The position numbers and the translations under genes are program-made. Of a DNA stretch of 46,085 bases, positions 1 to 7,014 are shown in pieces. Source of the DNA: UBA922 sp964565405 (lineage in GTDB: Bacteria > Patescibacteriota > Patescibacteriia > Magasanikbacterales > UBA922); the NCBI GenBank assembly GCA_964565405.1, contig CAZMEW010000006.1, forward strand, positions 1-46,085. The letters are read 5' to 3'. Numbering within the stretch: position 1 is the stretch's first letter; every line of letters starts with the position of its first letter. The notes under the pieces were generated by a model. That model saw only the letters and a program-made list of their open reading frames with translations. It had not been told where the DNA came from and ran no database searches.

Positions 1-6
1 AATTCA

Positions 7-1353
7 TTAATAATCACTCAGTTTTTCAATTACCTCGAAACTCTTAATTTTTTCAATAGCCTTAGCTTCGATTTGCCTGATACGTTCGCGACTTACACCG
101 AACTCTTTTCCAACCTCCTCGAGTGTATGCGTAACCCCATCTTCAAGCCCAAATCGCATTTCGAGAATTTTCTTTTCTCGAGGCGAGAGATCTTGAATTG
201 CCTCTCGAATGTAATCCTTGAGCAATTCAGATCCTGCGGCAGCAGAAGGACTAATATTTTTCACATCCTCAATAAAGTCTGAAAGTGATGTGTCATCGTC
301 GTCATCATCCCCTACTGAAGTTTCAAGAGAAACAGTATCTTGTGAAATCTTGATAATATGCTTCACTTTTTCTACATCCTCGCCCATTTCAGCGGCGATT
401 TCTTCTGGTGTTCCATCACGTCCCAGATCCTGAAGTAGTCGTCGGGATACTTGTTGCAATCGATTGATCGTTTCAACCATATGTACGGGAATACGAATCG
501 TACGCGAATGATCGGCCAATGCACGCGTGATTGCTTGTCGAATCCACCACGTAGCATACGTTGAAAACTTAAATCCTTTGCGATAGTCAAATTTTTTAAC
601 CGCCCGAAAAAGACCAATATTCCCTTCCTGAATAAGATCAAGAAGTGACAATTGCTTTCCCACAAATTTTTTTGCAATCGAAACTACCAGTCGAAGATTG
701 GCTTCAATCATTCGTCGCTCAGCCTCTTTGTCTCCGCGTTCTTTTCGCTTAGCAAGCGACATTTCTTCTTCAGCGTTAAGTAGAGGTACCTTTCCAATTT
801 CACGCAAATACATCTGAATAGAGTCCTGTGAGATACTGCCAAGATCAAAATATGATCCACTTGCCTTATCTGGCTGTTCACCCTGAAATTCTTGAAGTAC
901 TTCACGTTTTTTTTCAACCGAATGTTTCCCTCCAAGCAAACTTTCCTGCCCTTCTACCAAAGAAATACTATTCTTATCGAGAAGATTGAGAAAATGCTCA
1001 TACACATCAAGATATATCTCAACTCGAGGAAACTTAAGCATAACCTCTTTTTCAGTGAGAAATCCTCGGTTACGTCCTTTATTTACAAATTCCTGTATCT
1101 CAGGAAGTGTAGGTGCGACCACAATCTCTTTTGCTTCTACTTTTGGCTTGTGGATACCCTTCCTATGTTCCTGAATAAACTTCTTTCCCCCTGGTTTACC
1201 CCGAAAAAAACGAGGTGTTTTCTTAAACTGCTTCCCGAATTTTTGTTTCGGGTTTTTGGCACTCGGTGCCGATGATGCCGCTTTTTTTGAAGCGGGTATA
1301 AAACGTTTCTTCGTTTTGTTCGAAGATTTGGTTGTCGATGGTTTTGTAGCCAT
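7..1353 (-). CDS. rpoD: RNA polymerase primary sigma factor (sigma-70, RpoD)
   Basis: Directs RNA polymerase to housekeeping promoters. The 448-residue protein starts with a lysine-rich tail of about 80 residues, followed by a region 1.1-like segment. Region 1.2 holds DSIQMYLREIGKVPLL. Region 2 holds EANLRLVVSIAKKFVGK, DLIQEGNIGL and FSTYATWWIRQAITRA, the core-binding and -10 recognition helices. Region 4 ends in a helix-turn-helix with TLEEVGKEFGVSRERIRQIE. An acidic run of six Asp lies in region 3 after LETSVG. It starts 14 bases after the dnaG stop, so the two genes form the classical dnaG-rpoD operon. No SD is visible before the ATG. Family assignment is secure; only the basic N-terminal extension is unusual. 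Confidence 0.97.
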   Translation of the reverse strand: MATKPSTTKSSNKTKKRFIPASKKAASSAPSAKNPKQKFGKQFKKTPRFFRGKPGGKKFIQEHRKGIHKPKVEAKEIVVAPTLPEIQEFVNKGRNRGFLTEKEVMLKFPRVEIYLDVYEHFLNLLDKNSISLVEGQESLLGGKHSVEKKREVLQEFQGEQPDKASGSYFDLGSISQDSIQMYLREIGKVPLLNAEEEMSLAKRKERGDKEAERRMIEANLRLVVSIAKKFVGKQLSLLDLIQEGNIGLFRAVKKFDYRKGFKFSTYATWWIRQAITRALADHSRTIRIPVHMVETINRLQQVSRRLLQDLGRDGTPEEIAAEMGEDVEKVKHIIKISQDTVSLETSVGDDDDDDTSLSDFIEDVKNISPSAAAGSELLKDYIREAIQDLSPREKKILEMRFGLEDGVTHTLEEVGKEFGVSRERIRQIEAKAIEKIKSFEVIEKLSDY

Positions 1354-1367
1354 GGACTAGTATTAAA

Positions 1368-3167
1368 TTATTGATACTGTTGTAAAACGCTGAGAAGTTC
1401 AGCAATACGCTCATTGTCCCTGTGTGCCTCAGCTTCCGCAAGCTCGCGATATATGACTGTTCGCCTTTTCTTAATCCATTCGATGCGTATTTGTGAAGTT
1501 AGAGCGTACAATTCCTGTTCACGTAATGGCAGAGAAAAATCAGAAAATTCCTTCTCCCCTAACAGAAGAAGGATATTTATTGGATTTTCTGTATTGTTCT
1601 GATAACACTCAATAACATGCGTAAAGTCACAAGCTATGTGCTGAGTATACGCTATTTTTATAATTTCGTAAAGATCTTTGTGCCAAGCTGTGGAAAATGT
1701 CTCAAGAATAAAAAATTGGGAGGGTATTTTGGGTATTAATTCAGGGGTAACAAGGAGGAGACCAAAAAGCCTATCGAGTAATAAGTCAATCCTCTCCTGT
1801 TTGACTGAGATTTCAACCGCACCCTCGTCTTTTACTATCCGAGCCTGCGGGGTATGTTTTATGTCCTTAAAAATACGCGCAATATCTTCCCGAAGAACCG
1901 CCACATCCACACCTAGCCGGTGCGAAAGAACGCCAAGCCAATGATCGCGTTCAACAGCAAATGGAATTCTCGAAATTTCACGAAGAAGATCGTTCGCGAT
2001 CAATTGTTTCAATTTTGGATTAGATAAGTCTTTGTCTTTGAACGCACGGTCAAAATACCAATTCATAATATCTTGAGCTTTCGCCACCGACTCAAACCAC
2101 ACTGCCTTATTTTTCTTGATACATTCATCCGGATCTTTGCCTTTTCCTTCAGGAATTTGAATAACACGTACATTCATTCCAGATTCAATGAGGAGATCAA
2201 TACCACGCTTCGCGGCAGCAATTCCAGCGGCATCTGAATCAAAGGCCATGTTCACATTAGCTGAATAACGTTTCAATAACGTTATCTGGTGTTCAGTCAA
2301 TGCAGTACCACTAGTTGCAACAACATTAGTCATGCCAGCTTGATGACAAGCAATCACATCCATCTGCCCCTCGACCATAACAATCAAATCTTTTGCCTTG
2401 ATTTCACGCTTTGCCCTATTTAACCCAAAAAGTAACCGCGATTTATCATATAACAGCGTCTGGGGCGTATTCACATATTTACCGCCGCTATGTTCAGTTT
2501 CAATCAGTACCCGTCCGGTAAACCCAACCACCGTGTCATGCGCATCAAAGATTGGAAACATAATTCTTCCACGAAATCGATCATAATAACCTCTTCCACT
2601 TCGTGCATCAGCTCCATCTTTTTTAATCGCTAATCCGCTCGCAAGAATATCATCAATTGAATGTCCTTTTTTGAGTAAATATTTGGTTAACAAATCCCAT
2701 TGATCAGGAATAAAACCAATGTGCCACGCTTCAATTGTTTCTCTCATGAGTCCACGTTCCAATAGATAATCGAGAGCTGGTTTTGAGGGGGCAAGTTTGA
2801 GAAGTATGTAATGAAAAAATTTCGCCGCCTCACGATTGATATCTTTCACACGATTTTTTTGGGTAGTCTCAGTCGTACTGATACTCTGTGACAATTGAAT
2901 ACCCGCTTTATCTGCTAGAAAACGGAGCGCATCTCGAAATTCCATACCCTCCATTTCTTGTATAAAGGTAAAAATATCTCCACCTTTTCCACAACCAAAA
3001 CAATGCCAGCTCTGTCTCTCGCGATTAACCATAAATGAAGGCGATTTCTCATTATGTAAGGGACAAAGTCCCTTGTGATTAATTCCTGAGGGTTTTAATT
3101 GTACATACTCAGAAATCAAGTCAACGATATCTACCTTCTCTTTGATTCGAGAAATATCATCATTCAT
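1368..3167 (-). CDS. dnaG: DNA primase DnaG
   Basis: Synthesises RNA primers at the replication fork. I chose the ATG at 3167, which starts MNDDISRIKEKVDIV, over an upstream in-frame ATG at 3236. The upstream residues are unlike the family, and that ATG lies on top of a divergent promoter. The resulting 599-residue protein has a CHC2-type zinc finger (C35, H38, C56, C59), then the primase core, and a Toprim domain with VMVEGQMDVIACHQAG and AFDSDAAGIAAAKRG. The C-terminal DnaB-interacting part is weakly conserved. It is the first gene of the dnaG-rpoD unit. No clear SD or consensus promoter was found for it. Confidence 0.96.
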   Translation of the reverse strand: MNDDISRIKEKVDIVDLISEYVQLKPSGINHKGLCPLHNEKSPSFMVNRERQSWHCFGCGKGGDIFTFIQEMEGMEFRDALRFLADKAGIQLSQSISTTETTQKNRVKDINREAAKFFHYILLKLAPSKPALDYLLERGLMRETIEAWHIGFIPDQWDLLTKYLLKKGHSIDDILASGLAIKKDGADARSGRGYYDRFRGRIMFPIFDAHDTVVGFTGRVLIETEHSGGKYVNTPQTLLYDKSRLLFGLNRAKREIKAKDLIVMVEGQMDVIACHQAGMTNVVATSGTALTEHQITLLKRYSANVNMAFDSDAAGIAAAKRGIDLLIESGMNVRVIQIPEGKGKDPDECIKKNKAVWFESVAKAQDIMNWYFDRAFKDKDLSNPKLKQLIANDLLREISRIPFAVERDHWLGVLSHRLGVDVAVLREDIARIFKDIKHTPQARIVKDEGAVEISVKQERIDLLLDRLFGLLLVTPELIPKIPSQFFILETFSTAWHKDLYEIIKIAYTQHIACDFTHVIECYQNNTENPINILLLLGEKEFSDFSLPLREQELYALTSQIRIEWIKKRRTVIYRELAEAEAHRDNERIAELLSVLQQYQ

Positions 3168-3222
3168 ACTACTTCGAGAGTACCTGACAGTGGATAAATA
3201 ATCAAGATAGAAACAAAAACTC

Positions 3223-3250
3223 TTGACAATGATCAAAATGGGTCTATAAT
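3223..3250 (+). promoter_or_regulatory. Consensus sigma-70 promoter for the small gene at 3302
   Basis: TTGACA at 3223-3228 and TATAAT at 3245-3250 are both perfect consensus hexamers, separated by 16 bases. The predicted transcript starts near 3257, about 45 bases before the small gene at 3302. It sits in the divergent gap upstream of dnaG. Confidence 0.75.
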
Positions 3251-3301
3251 TGATTTTTGTGTCACTGCCCTCTTACCGTCACAACCCGTACAGAGGTCCA
3301 C

Positions 3302-3514
3302 ATGGTTGGCATGATCGTCGGAGGAATCCTCATTACCCTTATCGTCGTTCTTCTGATCGTGGCCATGTCCCAGGAGTCGTCCTGGAAAAACCACAAGAAG
3401 AAAACACCGATCACGGGAGGAGTTCACACCCACTCATTCAATCCTATCACGGAGGAAGACCCCGGCACGCGCCCCGCTCAAGAACCAAGCGATCTTGACA
3501 TCGCAGGCTTCTAA
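3302..3514 (+). CDS. Orphan small single-pass membrane protein
   Basis: I do not recognise this gene. The 70-residue product begins with a hydrophobic segment (residues 2-22, MIVGGILITLIVVLLIVAM) followed by a short polar tail rich in His, Pro and Glu, so one membrane helix is predicted. The ATG at 3302 is chosen because AGAGG lies six bases upstream. Upstream in-frame ATGs have no SD. Codons end mostly in C or G, unlike neighbouring housekeeping genes. It has its own consensus promoter, a small hairpin after the stop (3563-3578) and a long inverted repeat at 3588-3670. It is the first of six such GC-rich, SD-led genes in the window. Function unknown. Confidence 0.6.
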   Translation: MVGMIVGGILITLIVVLLIVAMSQESSWKNHKKKTPITGGVHTHSFNPITEEDPGTRPAQEPSDLDIAGF

Positions 3515-3587
3515 CAACCCTAACATACTCCTGACATACCCGTAGGCGTTACCGCCGAAAACACTCGCATCCGCGAGTCGGGGGAGT

Positions 3588-3670
3588 AACAAAAAACCAG
3601 TTGCGCCCCCACTGTTGGACCCGACACTGTCGGATTTAGCACAAGGAGAATCCACAACTGGTTTTTTGTT
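3588..3670. terminator. Long inverted repeat between convergent genes, likely bidirectional terminator
   Basis: Perfect 16-base arms at 3588-3603 and 3655-3670, with the right arm containing six T, enclose a 51-base loop. The loop carries a nested hairpin (CCGAC-ACT-GTCGG, 3621-3633). It sits directly against the pyrH stop codon and downstream of the small gene, so it can stop transcription from both sides. The long structured loop is unusual for a simple terminator. Confidence 0.65.
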
Positions 3671-4378
3671 TTACAATGTAATAAACGGTTTAATCACTGT
3701 TCCTCTAAACTTCTTACCCTGGATTGTTTTTCTGAGTTCGCCCAAATCACTACCGCGCACAATTGAAACAGTCATGCCAAATTTCTCCGCATCACGACTT
3801 GCAATCGGATCGAATGGCGAATTTTTTCCAGGCGACCATGTATCCCCTACGATTTCACGCCGATATGTTTCCCAATCAATCACCTCCACTTTCTCAGCAT
3901 CAGGATATTTATTCGGATCCTTAGTGTACACGTATGCAATATTTGAAGCATTGATCAACTGTTTTGCACCATATGCTCGAGCAAGCAATACAGCATCAGC
4001 ATCCGTACTACACCCTGGTTTCCACCCGCATGCAACGATAATAGACTTATTGGTTTTTACTGGTTTAGTCGGATCACAAACAACTTCCTGATACGCATGT
4101 GGACCGAATAATAATCGAACAAAATGCGCATTAAGTCTGGTTGTTTCAATTCCAATCAGATCGAGCATGTGGCTATTATTACCGACCAATGATTTAAGTC
4201 CAGCCTGATAGATCCTTGCAGTCACTCCCCCACCAATAACAAGAATAAATCGTGTGCCCTTTGCTACTTCTCCGAGAATAAGTGCTTTAAATTTTTTGAG
4301 AAAGTTAGTATCAAATCCTATTTTTGGAATGATAATTGATCCACCGATTGAGAGTATTTTGGTTTGTCTCTTCGCCAT
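3671..4378 (-). CDS. pyrH: UMP kinase, archaeal-like amino-acid-kinase family
   Basis: Phosphorylates UMP to UDP in pyrimidine metabolism. The 235-residue protein has the amino-acid-kinase fold: N-terminal ILSIGGSIIIP, FILVIGGGVTARIY for phosphate binding, then GIETTRLNA, and later STDADAVLLARAYGAKQLINASN and AYVYTKDPNKYPDA. The GIETTRLNA segment and short N-terminus resemble archaeal UMP kinases (Pyrococcus type) more than the hexameric GTP-regulated bacterial enzyme. This is a judgement from remembered sequences. The start ATG has no SD and lies inside the coding sequence of a small overlapping gene (4318-4479), which suggests translational coupling. The stop abuts the long inverted repeat. 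Confidence 0.88.
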   Translation of the reverse strand: MAKRQTKILSIGGSIIIPKIGFDTNFLKKFKALILGEVAKGTRFILVIGGGVTARIYQAGLKSLVGNNSHMLDLIGIETTRLNAHFVRLLFGPHAYQEVVCDPTKPVKTNKSIIVACGWKPGCSTDADAVLLARAYGAKQLINASNIAYVYTKDPNKYPDAEKVEVIDWETYRREIVGDTWSPGKNSPFDPIASRDAEKFGMTVSIVRGSDLGELRKTIQGKKFRGTVIKPFITL

Positions 4379-4479
4379 ATGCGTGAATGATTAAATTGAC
4401 TAGCGCGTACTTTAAAGCCACTCGAGGTGCGATAGGCAACTTTTCCCTTACCAGCACGATTCGAGCTATATTTTTTCAT
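4318..4479 (-). CDS. Possible small basic protein overlapping pyrH start
   Basis: A 53-residue reading frame starts with ATG ten bases after the stop of the holin-like gene and runs 61 bases into pyrH in another frame. The product is Lys/Arg/Ser-rich (MKKYSSNRAGKGKVAYRTSS at its start) with no membrane segment and no motif I can name. Support comes from the tight spacing with the gene before it and the fact that it fills an otherwise unexplained 110-base gap. Against it are the lack of an SD and the overlap. It could be a real ribosome- or nucleic-acid-associated micro-protein or a chance frame. Confidence 0.38.
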   Translation of the reverse strand: MKKYSSNRAGKGKVAYRTSSGFKVRASQFNHSRIWRRDKPKYSQSVDQLSFQK

Positions 4480-4489
4480 AACAAAATTT

Positions 4490-4834
4490 TTAATTTCTTT
4501 TGGAAACAATTGCTGAAATAACCCAACTCGCAATACTAAAGAAAAGAGCGCCCCAGAATGCAGGCCAGAAACCATCAACCTCAAATCCTTTTACAATAGA
4601 CGACGCAAACCAGAACATGAGCGCGTTAATAACAAAGGTAAAAAGTCCGAGGGTAAGTATATTTACAGGCAGGGTAAGAATCAGAATCAGTGGGCGAATC
4701 AGTGCATTCACGATACCGAGAACAACAACCGTGATAATCGCGGACCACCATCCCCCAAGCCTAATCCCCTCAACAAAATTTGAAATCAACAGAAGACTCC
4801 CTGCGTTCAATAATATACGTACAAGAAAAAGCAT
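4490..4834 (-). CDS. Phage holin family (YvlD-like) membrane protein
   Basis: A 114-residue, very hydrophobic protein with four predicted membrane helices. It matches the Phage_holin_4_2/YvlD family by its pattern of LLISNFVEGIRLGGWWSAI, then LGIVNALIRPLILILTLPVN and LGLFTFVINALMFWFAS. Despite the family name, members are mostly chromosomal inner-membrane proteins of unknown role. It leads a tight run on the minus strand (holin-like, small basic protein, pyrH). It has no signal peptide or catalytic motif. Identification of the family is firm; its function is not known. Confidence 0.85.
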   Translation of the reverse strand: MLFLVRILLNAGSLLLISNFVEGIRLGGWWSAIITVVVLGIVNALIRPLILILTLPVNILTLGLFTFVINALMFWFASSIVKGFEVDGFWPAFWGALFFSIASWVISAIVSKRN

Positions 4835-4921
4835 ACAATAAGTTTGAATTATTGGATTATATGAATTAATAAAATTAAGTATAACATAAGGAATATAAGG
4901 TGCAATTAGAAAAAGTGGATA

Positions 4922-4950
4922 TTTACAGGACTTTTTTACTCAGGTACACT
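4922..4950 (+). promoter_or_regulatory. Promoter for cysS
   Basis: TTTACA at 4922-4927 and TACACT at 4945-4950 are separated by 17 bases. The predicted start near 4957 leaves a leader of roughly 16 bases before the cysS ATG, which has no SD. Confidence 0.6.
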
Positions 4951-4972
4951 ACCACACATTCACTCTATACCT

Positions 4973-6358
4973 ATGTCTGAGCTCAAACTATACAATACCC
5001 GAACAAAAACTATTGAAACTTTCAAACCCATTAATGTTCAAAGTGTCGGTCTCTATACCTGTGGACCTACGGTATACCACTATCTTCATATTGGTAATCT
5101 TCGCACGTACCTTTTTGAGGATATTCTAAAACGCACCTTAATCACACTTGGTTACCGGGTAAACCATGTCACCAATATTACCGATGTGGGACATCTTTCA
5201 GGAGACGATGATACAGGTGAAGATAAAATAGAAAAAGGATCAAAACGTGAAGGAAAAAGCGCGTGGGAAATTGCGGAATATTTCACAGACTGCGCACAAA
5301 AACATATTGCGTTGCTCAATATTTTGCCTCCTACAACCTGGTGCAAGGCAACAGACCATATTAATGAACAAATAAAGCAAGTCCAAATATTGATTGATAA
5401 GGGGTACACGTATGAAACCACCGATGGTATTTATTTTGATACGACTAAATTCGCTCGCTACGGAGAATTTGCGAATCTTGATAATCAGGAGTTATTGCCC
5501 GGAGCACGCGTAGGTCTAGGGGAGAAAAAAAATCTTCATGATTTTGCCGTGTGGAAATTTTCAAATCCTCATGAAAAACGTCAAATGGAATGGGAAGCAT
5601 TTGGGAGAATGGGTTTCCCGGGCTGGCATATCGAATGCTCCGCAATGAGTATGAAATATCTAGGTGACCACTTTGACCTACACTGTGGAGGAATTGATTT
5701 GGTACCCATACACCATACCAATGAAATAGCCCAGGCAGAAGCAGTCACAGGCACACACCCGTGGGTGAATTATTGGTTACATGGAGAATTTCTGTTGATT
5801 GAAGGTGGAAAAATGTCAAAATCTGACGAAAATTTCCTGACACTCGATGCACTGATAAGAAAAGGTTATTCCCCGCTCGCCTATCGATACTTCTTGTTAC
5901 AAGCGCATTATCGAAAACAACTCAATTTTACCTGGCAAGCACTCGACGCAGCACACAAAGGATTAAAAAATCTATACAGAACTATTCAAAGGCTCGGTAA
6001 AAAAACAGGTGAAATCGACAAAAAATACTTTGATGATTTTATCGCGCAACTGACCGACGATCTCAATACTCCGCAAGCACTGGCAATTATGCATGATATG
6101 CTCAAAAGTACCCTCTCAGACGAAGTTAAGCTTGCAACCGCATACGCATATGATGAAATTCTAGGATTGGAGCTCAAACATATTCAGGATCAAAAAGTTG
6201 AAGTAGCAGCACATGTTTCAGAATTACTCACACAACGCGAAGTAGCGAGAAAAGAAAAAAACTGGGCAGAAAGTGATCGACTGCGAAATGAAATCGAGGC
6301 TTCCGGATTTGAAATAAAAGATACTGGAGATGGACAAGAAATCTTCCCACGTGAATAA
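4973..6358 (+). CDS. cysS: Cysteinyl-tRNA synthetase
   Basis: Charges tRNA-Cys with cysteine. At 461 residues it is full length for the family. The class I signature HIGN is at residues 39-42 and KMSKS at 280-284. C30 in YTCGPTVY, the Cys in HIECSAMSM and the His/Glu of IHHTNEIAQAEA are the expected zinc ligands that select cysteine. A DALR-type helical C-terminus follows. The start ATG matches the family N-terminus and is preceded by a good promoter. A terminator-like hairpin lies 45 bases after the stop, so it is probably monocistronic. Confidence 0.97.
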   Translation: MSELKLYNTRTKTIETFKPINVQSVGLYTCGPTVYHYLHIGNLRTYLFEDILKRTLITLGYRVNHVTNITDVGHLSGDDDTGEDKIEKGSKREGKSAWEIAEYFTDCAQKHIALLNILPPTTWCKATDHINEQIKQVQILIDKGYTYETTDGIYFDTTKFARYGEFANLDNQELLPGARVGLGEKKNLHDFAVWKFSNPHEKRQMEWEAFGRMGFPGWHIECSAMSMKYLGDHFDLHCGGIDLVPIHHTNEIAQAEAVTGTHPWVNYWLHGEFLLIEGGKMSKSDENFLTLDALIRKGYSPLAYRYFLLQAHYRKQLNFTWQALDAAHKGLKNLYRTIQRLGKKTGEIDKKYFDDFIAQLTDDLNTPQALAIMHDMLKSTLSDEVKLATAYAYDEILGLELKHIQDQKVEVAAHVSELLTQREVARKEKNWAESDRLRNEIEASGFEIKDTGDGQEIFPRE

Positions 6359-6391
6359 TTCATGCATTTTGTAGCTAAACAATTATTTTTT

Positions 6392-6430
6392 TGCTATACT
6401 ATAAGCGCATAAATTTTCTGCGCTTTTTTT
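6392..6430 (+). promoter_or_regulatory. Extended -10 promoter overlapped by a terminator hairpin
   Basis: TGCTATACT at 6392-6400 is an extended -10 element. Just downstream, AGCGCA (6404-6409) pairs with TGCGCT (6419-6424) and is followed by a run of seven T. The hairpin can end cysS transcripts. It would also lie at the very 5' end of a transcript started here, before the gene at 6451. The same layout occurs before mraY. Confidence 0.55.
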
Positions 6431-6450
6431 CTTGCATACTAGTCCTGTGT

Positions 6451-7011
6451 ATGATCACACGCGATACTCGCGATCCCAAAAAATTTATTCCCTCATCTGA
6501 TACTCAACCACAGGAGAGTAATTCTTTTCAAACTCAGAAAGAAGTGGTATCGCCCGAACAAGAAAAAATAGAACTGCAAAGAAACGAAAGATTGGGACCT
6601 GAACAAAAAGAAAAAGAAGCACCTACCCAAGAAACAACAGAAGATGTGGAGTCAACGATCGAAATGTTAAAACGCAAACTCAAAGGGAACAAAAAAAAGA
6701 AAATAATTATCCCGACAGTCAAAGATGAACTTACCATTAGAGTAGAAAAAATCATGGAAGAAGGACTTGCGGATGCATACAAAGAGATGACAACCATCCA
6801 GCAACAGGAATTCAAAATCAAAGGTGAAGAAACCGCATGGAAAATCCGTGAATTATTCAAAAAAACGCATATTAAGATAAAAGAAATCTTTAAACTCCTA
6901 GTAGAATGGCTGCGTTTACTCCCTGGGGTCAACAAATTTTTCATTGAACAAGAAGCCAAGATCAAGGCTGACAAAATCCTTGCGGTCAAAAAACATCGGA
7001 CACTAGAATAA
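6451..7011 (+). CDS. Charged helical protein preceding the VirD4-like ATPase
   Basis: I do not recognise a named family. The start at 6451 is preferred because the longer frame runs back through the terminator hairpin at 6404-6430. The 186-residue product is very polar: residues 1-75 are Gln/Glu/Lys-rich and likely disordered, then a Lys-rich patch (LKGNKKKKIIIP). A helical region follows with a hydrophobic stretch (KEIFKLLVEWLRLLPGVNKFF), perhaps membrane-peripheral. It is separated by three bases from the ATPase gene, so the two are co-transcribed. I infer an accessory role for that machine. No catalytic motif is visible. Confidence 0.8.
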   Translation: MITRDTRDPKKFIPSSDTQPQESNSFQTQKEVVSPEQEKIELQRNERLGPEQKEKEAPTQETTEDVESTIEMLKRKLKGNKKKKIIIPTVKDELTIRVEKIMEEGLADAYKEMTTIQQQEFKIKGEETAWKIRELFKKTHIKIKEIFKLLVEWLRLLPGVNKFFIEQEAKIKADKILAVKKHRTLE

Positions 7012-7014
7012 CGT

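Noticed and set aside
3434..3655. A 73-codon minus-strand frame opposite the first orphan gene.
   Set aside because: It runs across the long inverted repeat, has no SD and no recognisable sequence. The plus-strand gene has promoter and SD support.
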